A stretch of 64,000 nt of DNA, taken from contig MU839091.1 of the NCBI GenBank assembly GCA_030685235.1, positions 536,898 to 600,897 of the forward strand. The letters run 5' to 3'. A model generated the notes under the pieces. It was given only the letters and a program-made list of their open reading frames with translations, did not search any database and was not told the DNA's origin. This document shows, piece after piece, positions 21,388-33,261 of this stretch; within the stretch, counting starts at the first letter, position 1, and the number at the start of each line of letters is the position of its first letter. The position numbers were made by a program, and so were the translations under genes. The DNA is from Copromyces sp. CBS 386.78. Taxonomy: Eukaryota; Ascomycota; Sordariomycetes; Sordariales; Sordariaceae.

Positions 21388-22991
21388 ATGACATTGGAGG
21401 TTATCTATGTTACGCGCCACGGTGTAAGTGCCACTCTGATATCACCCTCCCTTTCCCCGTCCTTTCTTTCCTTTCTTATTCCCCAATCTCAAGCCTCTCC
21501 GTCTTCCCCCTTCTGCGGTTAGTACACTTACCATATCCTGGGACTCGGCGTCGCAACGTGACCTCAATCCCTCTACTCATGGACGTACGTGTCCATGACC
21601 ACTGAGGCTCAGTCACCGCTGTCTGCTTTCTCGAGAGTCACTCCTAGGGCTGGCTGGCCTTTGGTAAAAGTAGAATTAAGCTGACGCAAAAGGGATGGCT
21701 CGCAGTTCCGCTCCAACTGGTTAGTTGACCATACCAACGGCAGTTACTCGTCCACTCTCAGGTCCCCTACGGGTATTGCCGCAGACCCAGCCCTCACAGC
21801 CCATGGCGTAGATCAGGCCAAGGAGCTGGCTCAGCGTTTGGTTACGGCCGACCCGCCCATAGGGCGTGTTTACTCCAGTCTTTACTTTCGTTGTTTACAG
21901 ACGGTGGAACCTTTCGTCCGATCAGCATCGTCCCCTCCACCGTCTGAGCCAGAAGATGCCGAAAGGGGCACCACTCGCCGCCACCTGCAACGCCAGCTGC
22001 AGGTTCGAGGAGAGACAGGACTAGGCGAATGGTACGGTTCGGCACCGTTCGAACACCCCGTACCTGCGAGTCTTGCCACGCTCGAGTCTCATTTCCCTTC
22101 CCTGCTGGACCGTGATTATCAGCCGGCAGTAGTACCGACGCGGATGGGCGAGAGCGTCGATGAACTGCATGACCGCCTTGCTGTTACCTTGGAGCGGCTG
22201 ATTGCAGAGTGTGATAGGGATGGCATCCGTGCCGTCCTCCTCTGCTCGCACGCTGCCCCCATCATTGCTCTTGGCCGTGTTCTGACCGGCTATATGCCGG
22301 AGAGCATCGAGGTCGAAGACTTTCGAGCCTTCACCTGCGGCCTTAGTGTGTTTCGGCGACGGAAGGGGGCTTCATCAGGAGCCAATGGACCACATACGGC
22401 CATGAAGCCGACCAGTATGAGTGCGAGCGCACCTCGGGCCAAGACGGTGGCGGATTCCAACAACAACAACAACAACAGCAGCAGCAGCAGCAGCAGCAGC
22501 AGTAGCAGCAGCGGCGCGAGCAATAGCAGCAACCTTCTCGGGAGCACGCCTGGAACGTCAAAGCAAACCTTTAAAGCAGGTACCGACGATCTTCAGGGTG
22601 CGGAGAGTGATCCACGGCAGCAGGGTCTTCATGCTCCTGTAGTCTGGAGGGGTGGCCACGGCGTAGGGGGTGGTTGGAACTGCGAACTGAACAGTGACTG
22701 TTCACATCTTTCTCAGGGAGAGGAAAGAGGATGGTAAGCGAGCGCTTTAATCAATCTAACGCTTTCGTTATTCTGATGATACCACCACCACTTGATTTGT
22801 AAGAAAGAAACACGACTAACCAAGCCACATACCCATATAGGCGCTTCTCTGGCGACGAGTCCTTTAAGGATGCCCCAGCCAGCAAGAGCATGCTGGATGC
22901 TGGAATATCACTGGGCGTCGTCGTGGAGGGCAACAAGGAAAGTGGCAAGTCTCACAGGAAATCTTCCACCGGTGGTGGCTCTCGTCTCTAA
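21388..22991 (+). CDS. Histidine-phosphatase-fold protein, TFIIIC tau55/Tfc7-like
   Basis: Three exons, 21388-21423, 21706-22733 and 22841-22991, give 404 residues. Exon 1 is only 12 codons and ends in the catalytic RHG; the next exon opens FRSNWL, so the joined RHGFRSNWL matches the Tfc7 class of phosphoglycerate-mutase-fold proteins. Introns are 282 and 107 nt with GTAAG donors. Remaining catalytic elements are visible: the second arginine in YSSLYFRCLQT, the GETGLGEWYG segment, and the second histidine in LLCSHAAPI. In yeast the homologous domain is part of the tau55 subunit of RNA polymerase III factor TFIIIC. After the fold comes an N6-S13 run coded by AAC/AGC repeats, then the C-terminal NCELNSDCSHLSQGEERGW and RFSGDESF, the part that in Tfc7 relatives pairs with tau95. 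The catalytic set seems intact, so enzymatic activity is possible. Confidence 0.82.
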
Positions 22992-24373
22992 ACGGACGGG
23001 AGAAGATGAGAGGATGATGAGACTCGCTCTCTATCCCTTACTTCTCACTACTGCAAGTCAAGTGAAAAAGAACGAAAAGAAGCCGAAAACCGATATGTAT
23101 GAAAGAAAGCTACGAGGCGTGGTGATCCTTCATGCACAAAACACGACATCTACCTAGGACATCAAATTTGCATGAACGCAACCCAAAAAGGGCCCATGAG
23201 AATTTGAGACCGCCATGTCGATCTCGCCGATTAAGAAGGGGGCATTCACTCAAACGCTCTACTATGGTATCAAGGCCCCATTGGCCCTACGGTTATCAGC
23301 ATTCCATCACAGACATGCGTTCTGCGGAAAGGGTCGAGAAATATGTCGATTGCGCCGAGAATTTTCCTCGTTGCCAATGGTGGTGAACACTGTCTGACAG
23401 CCGTTAGCGTGTGTAACGAGAGAAGAAAGAAAATGGTCGATCTCGCAACAAACTACCAACTGTCCCCTGCTTCGCCGCCCTCCGTCTGGTTCCCGACTTT
23501 ACGCCGTGCCGTGCCCTAGGAGGGAAAAAAAAAAAAAAAAAGAAAAAAAAAGAAAAGAAAAGAAACGGATTCAGATGACAGGACGGGGAACATGCCTACC
23601 TTACCTTGATTACGCCAAATCCAGCAGGCAGGCGGGCCAGTGGGCGCAATCCGTGCTAATGGAAACTGGTTTTGCTAATTGCTGATGCAAGCCAGAGGGG
23701 TTCGCTCGCTCGGGGCGTCGAGTTACTGCGAGGCGTCCAAACATACCAAGGGCTGACGGAGTTAGAGAGAGAGAGAAAGAGAGAGAAAACAAGTGAACAC
23801 GCTTCGGTCGAGTTCCCTTTCTTTCTTTGCTTCTTTTTCTTCAGAGTTTTCATTTCCGTGGTGCTGGTTCTTGTACCACCACCGCCGCATGGGAATGTTA
23901 CCCGTCATCTCTCGGCCGATGACGAATTTGAGTTCTCGCTTCTCCCATCCCCACGGGTGTCACCCACCATTATCGAAAACCCCGAAATCTTGACGGACCT
24001 ATCCAATCAATCCCATCACAATGCCCTTTCTTTCCCCTCCTCCTCCCCCTCCTCTTCCCACACTTGGCTCGTCAGATGTGCGTAATCGCGAGGCGGTCAG
24101 AAAGGCAGAGAAGCTGCATGCTCTTTCACAACAATTGTCGTGGCAGCGCGAGATGAGAGAAACGATGGCGAGGTATTGTGTCTCGTGGTTGTATTAAGCT
24201 CCCATGCTGAAGGGCGGTAACAAAATCTGATATATCACAATGTTCTCCTCCTGCCCTCCTCCTCCTTGTCCCAAAAAACCAGGGAATTTTTTTCCATGGC
24301 GGCGGTTGACACACACGGCAGATGTATCGTTCGGCGGTGCGCAGTTGGCTGTCAAGAATCCCTTACAGGCTTT

Positions 24374-24375
<2 letters not shown>

Positions 24376-24423
<48 letters not shown>
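24376..24423. repeat. Poly(T) run of 48 bases
   Basis: Uninterrupted T from 24376 to 24423, preceded by TTTTC. On the minus strand it is a poly(A) tract, but no retroposed gene is recognised beside it. Confidence 0.95.
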
Positions 24424-25930
24424 CGATTGTTTTACAGGCCAGTAGTCCCCATCAACAGTTAAACAAGGGGGTTGACTGGAGGGAAAGGAGGCTTACCGCA
24501 GAGTTTGAAGGGGAAAATGCAATGGTGGTATTATACTGTGCCCAAGGCACAGTCCCATTCAGCTTTTTGAGTCCCAGCTTGCTTTACGAGACCCGTGAGA
24601 GCGGACAGACCAGATTGACAGGATGCAAGAGCAATCGAGAGCACAGCTGTGAGATCCGATCTCGTCGGCTCCCATGTCTTTTCACCTACATTGTTAACTG
24701 GTTACTCTTCTGGGAACCGCGAAGCAACCTCAAGGTCATCTCTACCAAAAAGCAAAAGCAAAAAGGCCGAGTCAAGGCAAAGTCTTCTCTTAGAGGGAGA
24801 ACTGTGCATGGCGTTTACCCTATAGAGTACCTATAAGGCTATGACCGGCGGGACTAGTTGCCATATCAAGACCTGTCAGGCTGAAAAGGGGACTATGCCT
24901 ACCGCTCTTTCTCATTCAAATGGGATTTATCCCCAGACTATACTGGCCAATTACCTCTGCAGAAGGACCTTCACGCAACGCCTCAACGGGGCATGCAGGC
25001 CTCATCAAGCGACATAGTCTCGTCATTCCTCTCCAGTTTCCCGGAACTATGGTAAGAACGATGCTACCTACCCAGACAGATCAGAACGAATGAGTGGAAT
25101 TGTAGGTACACTATTTATTCCATGCACAAAACTACTGCCCTTGGCAATGGCAAGCGAGAAGGCGGATCCCTCGCGTCAAATCATATGCAACCATCAAAAT
25201 GTCCATCGACACCCACGGTCTGGACAAGATGGCATTCTCACTGTTGTCGAAAACGAGGTTGATGCAAGCCGGGCAGGCCACGGGAAGAGTAGCCAGGAAG
25301 TTGCCCATCCAGTAGAAACAACCCTGGGTATCTATTATGCTACGGGCGGGCAAGGGCGCACATGTGTGTGTGTGTGTGTGTGTGTGGAATAGGAGCCGCC
25401 ATTTGGATAACACTACTCGAAACGGGGAAGCATCAGTCACTTCAACACCCGGGAAAGGTTACCGGATCTACCGATATCAGATACGATATCACGCAAACCC
25501 CGGGATGTCGAACACACAACTCTGGGTTGCGTCCTAGCAAAAGCTTGGAGGCGGCGTTCTGGCGTTTATCCTTCCGCTTCCCGGAGTACGACGGTGGCTT
25601 AAGATGAGTGGAACGCTGCCTCTCTGTGAGCGGGAACAGCAACAAGAGGCGAGTTTCGTAATTTTTGGCACTGCCTTTGATGAACCGAGGTATCCGGCTA
25701 TAAAAGCTAGGTAGGTAGTTTTCCACTGTGTCAGTGTCGACCCTTCGGTTGAGATCCCGTACATCAACACCACCAGGCTAGCACGACACACTAACAACCT
25801 CGAAGCAACCGCCACGGGTATACCAGATAGCTAAGCCCGCTGGAAAGGGTTCTTCCTTGCGAGAAAGGAATCGCGGCAGAAGAAACCCGCGAGCTGCAGA
25901 CCTGCAAGCGAATGTGCCTGTGACTGGCAG

Positions 25931-25971
<41 letters not shown>
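25931..25971. repeat. (CAA)n microsatellite, apparently non-coding
   Basis: About 13 CAA units in the gene-free region, without an extended open frame around it. Confidence 0.9.
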
Positions 25972-25972
<1 letters not shown>

Positions 25973-28017
25973 CACGCTTCTCAGCGGCTGGAAAGCACCA
26001 TTCAGACACCACGCAGTCCTCTAGGGGCATGATGAGTCAAGTAGACTACTGCTGCACCGACCTGAATCTTTAGTTAAAGCTAAAATGTACTTTTGACATA
26101 CCGATTGCCGACGCTGGTTAACTATCCCGGTTCCTTGTTTTTTAGAACCGCAAAAAATGAGGGGGAAGTTGACGGGGTTAAGCTTCTCTGAGCGACGACG
26201 AGTATTACACAGTGTATGGGCAAAATTCCTTACGCACCACCATGGATTCCATGGATGGGAAAGGATGAAAATGCACCTGAAACTAAAAGTAGTATGGTTC
26301 CAGATATCCTATCCAAGGCCATACCCAAGCACCCGAGCATTGTTCGAAACCAATCAACAAAAGTTGCTAACCGCAAGTGGACAGACCTGCCTTCTTCAAC
26401 CACGCCCAATGATCCCAATTGGCCGAGTAAACAAGGAGTTTTGGGATTCCCTCCCTGCTGGAGGTACTTCCAACAAGTAGACCGGCGTTCGGATGTCCAA
26501 AGCGAGATGCTACACCACCACATCGATCCCGGACCCTTTACTCCTCCAACAAAAAGGAAGACCCAACTCAAGCATGTTGGCGTCCCGAGGTGACTGCGTC
26601 ATCCAGAATCCGGTACAGTACTTCTTGACTACTAGAGTCGTCTACTTAGTCCTCTAGGTTACAAGTAGGACCCCTTCTTTTACCTGGCTGCCGATGCCGA
26701 GCCGAAACTCGACTTCAATGACTGCTACATACATCACAATATCCTTTCATCTACTGCTATTTCAGTAAACATGATATCTTCAAATTCCAAGTTTTTGGGA
26801 ACAGACTGATGCTAACGTTCATGGATGAAGCTTGGAGGAGACTTCATAGTACGCCTAGAAGAAGCAAAGCCAAGTTCGTCCCTGCCCCGCAACTGAGTGA
26901 TACAATACGCCTTGGGCCAGAGACGAGCCAGAGTCAACAGAAGAGCATGGCTCTCGGGCCTCCCGGACGAACGTTGGAAGTGCCCCGGCGGCTGATTGAG
27001 ACTAATTCGCCGCCTGCTTGTCTCAGACATCAGGTAGAGGTATGCTGCTCATGACAGGACTTGGCCTTTCTTTCGTCCTGGTAGAATACCCGGCCGGGGC
27101 CACTACCACAGGTACGACTTACGAACTACCGGTACACCAAACATCCCTTACTGCCACATACCCCTACTACTCATCTAACTGTGAGATAGTGCTTGTCGTT
27201 GTCCAAAAGTTGACATTGCCCAATCGGCCAACGGCCGCTTGGCGAATACGGGGCCCCATCCTCGACGACATGGTTTCTGTGTAGGGTAAGGGGGGAGCAT
27301 AACTGGGAGGGCAGAGACGGGGCCTAACAAGGCAATGAGGAGAGGGACCAAAATCATACTGGGTTACCAACAAATGGGTGCCAACAACAGACACACATGT
27401 TAGGAAGGAAACTAGACAAGGTATGCTCATGTAGGTTCTGTGTACTAGTGATCCACACTGCTACCTCACCAGCTCACTGTACCTGTTGCTCACCTCCAGT
27501 TTTTGGCTAACTGCCCTCGGAGAACAATGCAGATTGATTACGGGTAGGCTCGTCCTATCTTTTGGGCTGCCTGGCATGTCTATGCTATCATGAAACTCGC
27601 ATGCTGCCAAATGCAATGGGGGAAGATCTCTATCTGCCACACCTACAGGATGCCTGTCTTCGAGACGATGGAGGCAACAAGGTTGCAGATGTCATACCTA
27701 CTCCCCCTCCTTCACCTTCTCCTCTTCTCCCCCAGACCTCATTCGTTAAGTATATAGGGGTTATGGTCCCTTGATGATCTCCATCCAGGATCTCGGATCA
27801 TCCACAAAGCACCACTTGCATACTTGCTTTGTATCATCACATTGTCTGTACTTGTCTATCGTTTGCCTCACTTCGAACCCTCACAGTCGAGAAAATCTTT
27901 ACATAAACTGCTTCGAATCCCACCTGGTCAAAACCACGATAGTATCATCATAGCATCGGTTTACCTCAGTCATCATCACAACATCAGACATCCTCTCCAT
28001 TACTATCAGTCATCGCC

Positions 28018-29641
28018 ATGTCTTCCGCAACTTGGCAGCGCTTGTCTTCTCGGGAAGAATTCGAGTCGAGGACACTCGCTCCTCTCAAGCTTCCTAACAT
28101 CAGACTCAACGAACTGGCCTTCCCATCACCACCTTCAACACCCAACTCGATCCAGTTGAGCCCCAGCTGCAGTTTTCAGTCCGTTTCGTGGAGCAGAAGA
28201 CCCTCAGTCGACTCGGACTACTTCTCCGGAGCCCTCTCCGGACTTTCCATCACCTCCTCAGTATCCTCTGCTGGCTTGGACTTGAAGAGAAAGGCAGGCA
28301 CCACCAACTTGGACACTCGCCCAGAATCCAGCATGCGCAGTTTGCTCGAGCCCCAGCAGCAACAACTCTCGCTCCCCCCCATCTCCCACATCTTGAATGC
28401 CGTACCCTCGCCCTTTGAGCATCAACTCAGCCAACACCGACCCCAGACATCTTCCGGTCATGCCTCACCACGCTTCGCCGTACCTTTCCCGCAAGGCATG
28501 TTCACCCCGCTGCCATCTCCAACCTGCAGCATCTCATCGTCTTCCACATTCCCAAGTCAAGCCCAGCGCAGCCAACCCCCTTCCCTGCCACGGTCCTACT
28601 CCGTCCCAGACGTGTGCTACGAAAACTTGTCTGCTTCGCTATCAATGACCAGTCCTCAGAAGAAGAGGCAAGCATCGACCACCTTTGAAAGCGGTCTCTC
28701 ATCCCGTTTCTCCGTCCACGCCAAGAAACTCCAAGTTCGCCCAAGCAAGAGCCATCGCACGACGAGCAGGTCATCACCCTACGAGGGCGCCGCCGTTTTG
28801 CACCGCAGCAGTGGAAGCGAGCGCAAGTCATCCACCTGCTCATCTACCTCCATGTCCTCTTCGTCTTCGTCCTCACCGTGCTCGCCCGGCCCAGCCACAG
28901 ACGACGAAACATCCGAAGTCCCCGACGAAGAGACCTCCGCCACCAGCAACAACAACAACAGCAACAACAACAACAGCAAGGGAAAAAAACAAAACATACA
29001 ATACACCCCCGAACAAAACCTCTTCATAATCTACCACAAAGACGACCTCGAGCTTCCCTGGGCCGAGATTGAGAAGCGGTACAACGCCCGCTTCCCCGGT
29101 CTCTACCGGACCGCCGGTGGTCTAAACTGCAATTACTACCGATTGAACGCCAAGCTGCCTCGCACCGAAGACTCGGACAAGTTTTCGCTCATCTTTGACG
29201 AGCGCCCCCGGTACGACCCGGAGAACCCTGGGAAGATGTTGCCGTTGACGTGGGATGAATACGAGGGGGTCAGGTTCCAGACGGTGCATGTCCAGGTTAG
29301 GCAGGCGGCGAAGTTGCTGGGACATCCGATTGGTTTGATGTGGAGGTGTCCGGAGGAGCTGGTCAAGGGGGAGAATGAGTGGGTGTTGGAGGAACATAGG
29401 GTTAAGGCTAGGGAGTTGGGTAAGCTCGTCCTTTTCTTCTTCTTCTTGGGAGGCTGGCAAGGTTGGAGAAAATAGAGGCTAATGATTGTGATGAAAACTA
29501 GCTGCGAGAAGACGTTACCAGAGAGAAGCATGGAAGAGGAGTCAGCAGTTGCAGCAACAGCACCAGCAACAACAGGAACAACAATATAACCAGCAACATC
29601 ACCAACAAACCCACACCTTCAAGGCTGAGCAGTTCCGATGA
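28018..29641 (+). CDS. Fungal Myb/SANT-like DNA-binding regulator
   Basis: Two exons, 28018-29419 and 29502-29641 (82 nt intron, GTAAGC to TAG, branch GCTAAT), give 513 residues. The start context is CGCCATG. The first 310 residues are S/P/Q-rich and disordered, with short basic stretches. A serine run and N-rich linker lead to the conserved domain: QYTPEQNLFIIYHKDDLELP then WAEIEKRYNARFPGL, RTAGGLNCNYYRLNAKLP. This is a Myb/SANT-like tri-helix (tryptophan-centred, W at helix 2, GG-C-YYR at the recognition helix) seen in fungal transcription regulators. It is followed by a conserved block (RYDPENPGKMLPLTWDEYEG) and a glutamine/histidine-rich tail from exon 2. A nuclear regulator is inferred. 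The 5 kb gene-free upstream region would fit a regulated developmental gene. Confidence 0.82.
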
Positions 29642-30375
29642 GAACACTGTTTTCGCTGTTGTTCCTACGCATATCTACACACAAAGACTCCCACGGGTCC
29701 AAAACGTCATTTGTTCAAGTACATCTACAAACGCATACATATTCTTCTTCATCTTTCTTTTTTCATATTTACCTAATTGTGCTTGGGGCACTCTGTACAA
29801 TTTCCTCATATTTCTCCGTGTGTATCATCTACAAAACATACTACCTCGAGGGAACACTCCCCAACCACATAGATACCCTTACTAGAGGGAGGCAGGCAGT
29901 CTTTTGTCTTTTTGATTTGTGGTTGGCAGTTAGGTGTTCAAAGGCGAAAAGGCGAAGGTTATGGGTTGTTGACGGTATGGCCCGTAGGAGGGAAAAAAGG
30001 TGGTTGCTTACCTTATGTTTCTTTGGGTCGCCTATAGTTGGTGTAATTGCGTATGGAAGGGTGGCGGTTAATGAACACGGGCTTGATTCCTTTTGTGTGC
30101 CATCCCTTTCTGCGGTTTTCTGTCCCTGTACTATATTATCAACAACAACAAAAGTGTCTTACACGCATAGTCTTTACTGGAGCCATTGGTTTGGGGATAT
30201 GGCCACGTTTGGATCACTTATGCGGCATTGGGTGGCTAGATTGCTTTTGAATATATAGCAACTTCAAGAAAACGGAGGTCTCGTAACCCGATTTGAACTT
30301 TTCCTTGCTTGTTGGTCCATGTCTTCCACCTCTCCCCTCTACCGTATGCGAGATAATCTAGAATGACAGCCCCCT
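29642..30375. other. Convergent 3' intergenic region
   Basis: 734 bases between the Myb-like stop and the Tpt1 stop. T-rich stretches follow the Myb-like gene. ORF 29638-30258 (plus) overlaps its end and shows no family features. Confidence 0.5.
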
Positions 30376-31482
30376 CTATTGCGAATCAACCTCCTGAGGC
30401 TTCACCTCCTCGCCCATCCTTTCCTTTTCCTCTCTCCCCCTTCCTCCCTTCCCGTGACCTCCCCTTCCACCACCACCAACACCACGTCCACGTCCACCAT
30501 GTCCACCACGCCCACCCCTGCCCCCCTTTCCACCACCACCACCGCCACCACCACCACCACCAGCCCTCCCCTTACCCATCGGCATCTTAACCTCCAACCC
30601 CTCCGGCAAATCGGCCACCTTCTGGCCATCCTTCCACAACAATCCCACGCCCTGTCTCCTGCCCCTGACCTCCTTGAAGTACTTGAGCGGGACCAAGCCG
30701 TCCTTATCGCCCTCGGTCAACACCACCCCGTTATCGCTCATCCACCACTTAATCCCCCCCCCTTCCTTTTCATTTTCTTGTTTGATGCTGCATTCAACAT
30801 CCACAAAAACAAGAACCTCGGCATCTTTCCTCATCCCGCTGATGACGCCCGTTTCTGTGTCTTCGGGTAAGCCCGTAGAGAAATGCACGTGGTTCCGACC
30901 CATGGCTTTCAGCCCGCCGCTCTCGACGATCTTGTCCCAGAAGGCGAAGTAAGTACCGTGGACGACCGTGTGCGGGACCGGTACGGTGCCTGCCCCTTCT
31001 TCTCCTTCCTTGCCCTCCTCCATGCCCTCTTGACCGGGTAACACCAACCGCCTCAACAACCCTTCACTCTCCAACTTGATGGAATGGCCCTGATTAGCTC
31101 TAATCAACCAATCGCTCACCTCCTCGCTGGTCTCGTTCTCCTTTCCAGGTGCCAACTTGATAGCAAACCGCTGTTTATCACTCTCCCTAACGGCCTTCAA
31201 GATCTCCTCAAACGTCGGCTTCAGTGACTTGATGGGCCCCCAGGCAAGAACTTTGTCCAGGGGAGCATACCCTTCGGCGTCGAGGGTGATGCCTGCCGAG
31301 GAGGCTTGGTGGCGGAGCAGCTTGGAGAGGGCGCGGGAGAGGTCGACGTCGCGACCACCCTTGCGGTGACCGCCATGACCGCCACGGCCGCCGCCACGGC
31401 CGGATTTGGGACCGCGACCGACGCGGGAGCTGGAGTCGGGGGCGCGGTCCGCTACATCTTGGTGGTCTTTTGCGGAAGCCAT
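30376..31482 (-). CDS. TPT1: tRNA 2'-phosphotransferase (Tpt1/KptA)
   Basis: Removes the 2'-phosphate left at the splice junction by fungal tRNA ligase, transferring it to NAD+. Single exon, 368 residues; the ATG at 31482 is the first in this frame. The N-terminus has a GRGGGRGGHGGHRKGGR basic-glycine segment. The catalytic fold starts at DVDLSRALSKLLRHQA. The family signature follows: EGYAPLDKVLAW, DKQRFAIKL, IRANQGHSIKLESEGLL, VVHGTYFAFWDKIVESGG and GLKAMGRNHVHFST. The four conserved Arg/His/Arg/Arg positions appear to be kept (LLRH, RANQGHS, VHGT region). The C-terminus extends into a second glycine-rich RGG-type tail (GRGRGVGGGGRGGHGKGG), not part of the yeast enzyme, which may add RNA affinity. 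An acidic-glutamate insertion (EEGKEGEEGAG) lies mid-protein. Confidence 0.93.
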   Translation of the reverse strand: MASAKDHQDVADRAPDSSSRVGRGPKSGRGGGRGGHGGHRKGGRDVDLSRALSKLLRHQASSAGITLDAEGYAPLDKVLAWGPIKSLKPTFEEILKAVRESDKQRFAIKLAPGKENETSEEVSDWLIRANQGHSIKLESEGLLRRLVLPGQEGMEEGKEGEEGAGTVPVPHTVVHGTYFAFWDKIVESGGLKAMGRNHVHFSTGLPEDTETGVISGMRKDAEVLVFVDVECSIKQENEKEGGGIKWWMSDNGVVLTEGDKDGLVPLKYFKEVRGRRQGVGLLWKDGQKVADLPEGLEVKMPMGKGRAGGGGGGGGGGGKGGRGGRGGHGGRGRGVGGGGRGGHGKGGRGREEKERMGEEVKPQEVDSQ

Positions 31483-33175
31483 TTTGTGGTAATAGTGGTG
31501 ATGCCGGTGATAGGATTTAGTTCTGGCGGAGGTTGTGGTTGTGGTTGTGGTGGTGCTGTCAAGCAGGTTAGTGGGACGTCTTTTATGATGGAGAATCTTT
31601 TTATGTGCGTAGCCCGGGCATATATGTACCTGTGAATGAAAGCGCGTGCTTGTCCGACGATGAGCAGCCTCGAAATGCGCAGAACAACAGTGAGGAGGTT
31701 GCCGCTGCTGATACTGATGGAACGGATGGAAATTTATTGTTAGCAAACTGGGCCACTGGGGTCCCGGGTAGACATCAGCGATACAGAGCACAAGCGCACC
31801 TTCTCATCCACATTGGCTTGAACAGCCTTCGACCGGTTTAGTTTAGGTCAAGGCGGATGGGATGGAAAGCGCGAAGGTTGAACGACGATGAGGTGGGAGG
31901 GATGTATGTCTGTACAAAATAGGGGAAACGATGGTGCTTTGATTTCTGAATTTATTGGAGGGGCAAAGTCGGTCGACAGGTTTCGTTACCGTAATAAACG
32001 CAAGTCTTTGCGCAAGAGACCCGCATCATGAAATCATACGGGCGGTCGTTACAATTCGCCCCAGATACAAGGTCTCATTGAGGTGGACAGAATCACCACT
32101 TGATGGGTTTGTTGATTCACTTTACAAAACAAAGCTGAACAAAGCTGCAGAAATCTTCACGCCGACATGAGTCAATGCCGAGTTCAACTTGCACCTTGCC
32201 AAGATCACCAAAGTCAGAGAGGTTACTGTAATGCTCTGGTTTTAATACACTCGGTTTTCGCTTTACTGGCGATAATGCCTACATCATGTACGCTGACGCC
32301 CACACTAAACCCTCCAAGAGTACAAAAGGTGAAGATGATGGATCAAAATTCCAAAATATCTAACCCATCCCACCACTTTTTCTTCCTCCGACTACCTAAT
32401 AAACACTAGGTAACCACCCTAGAGGTACCCTTAGGAGAAGAAAGTCCGCCCCCGCCATCCGCCAATGATACTCGCCAACCCGCCATATATGAATGTGTAA
32501 ACATTTTAATGTAACAGCTTAATGCTGTGAGGTACCGTAGATGTAGATGCATGCATTTGCAAAACGCGCTACTAGTTTATGCTGTATGCTGGATGCTGTC
32601 CCTCCAGTTCGGTCCAGTCCCCTTTTCTCCTCCCGCCATTTTCACCTACCTCCCTGTCCTTGAAAGGCAAAGGTACGGATGATTTTGACAAAAGAAATTC
32701 GTTACAAAATGATGTGATGTGATGCTTCCGCCTTTCTAAAGGTGCGTCGTCGTAAAAAAAGTGAAAGGCTTTATCCTGCCATCCGGACCCCAGAAGATAG
32801 AGTAGATTGGATGAATAAATAAAAAACGTGTAGGATGTGCGCGGGTTCCTACTCCCGACTGACTGATTCCGCTCCGTTGCCCATCTATTTGATAGACTGG
32901 ACACGAAAGACGGAGAAAAGTAAGGAAAAATGAAGAAGAAAGGTATAATAAAAGACAACGCCCCACGCCCAAAAATGGTATATGTCGAAATAATGTAGTG
33001 TTGTTGTTGTTACATTCATGAACAGCATGGTTGGTCTGAACGTCATAAGGGGGCATGTTTTTCCCGCAAATTTTTTTTTTTTTTTTTTTTTTTAACTCTC
33101 TCCCACCAACCGCCACTGCCACATCACCTCCTCCTTCTCCTCCTTGCTCCTGAACTCCTCAACTTCTCTTTACCC
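31483..33175. other. Intergenic region upstream of TPT1
   Basis: 1.7 kb between TPT1 start and the stop of the next minus-strand gene. It contains T23 at 33071-33093 and no convincing ORF. The frame upstream of the TPT1 ATG stays open to 31791 but holds no other ATG. Confidence 0.5.
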
Positions 33176-33208
33176 TCATCTGTATCCGCCAACCTGCTGC
33201 GCGCTGGC

Positions 33209-33261
<53 letters not shown>

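Larger units (their letters stand above)
22992..28017. other. 5.0 kb unique region without a recognised gene
   Basis: GC-balanced, not RIP-mutated, no repeat copies noticed. It contains poly-A near 23525-23560, a T48 run, TG and CAA microsatellites, and several short ORFs with no family motifs (for example 24240-24836 plus, which exists only because of the T run). Position and T/C-rich patches suggest long regulatory and leader sequence for the Myb-like gene, or a non-coding transcript. Nothing firmer can be said. Confidence 0.4.

Noticed and set aside
24240..24836. 198-codon ORF with a long Phe run
   Set aside because: It exists because the T48 run has no stops; flanking parts show no coding character.
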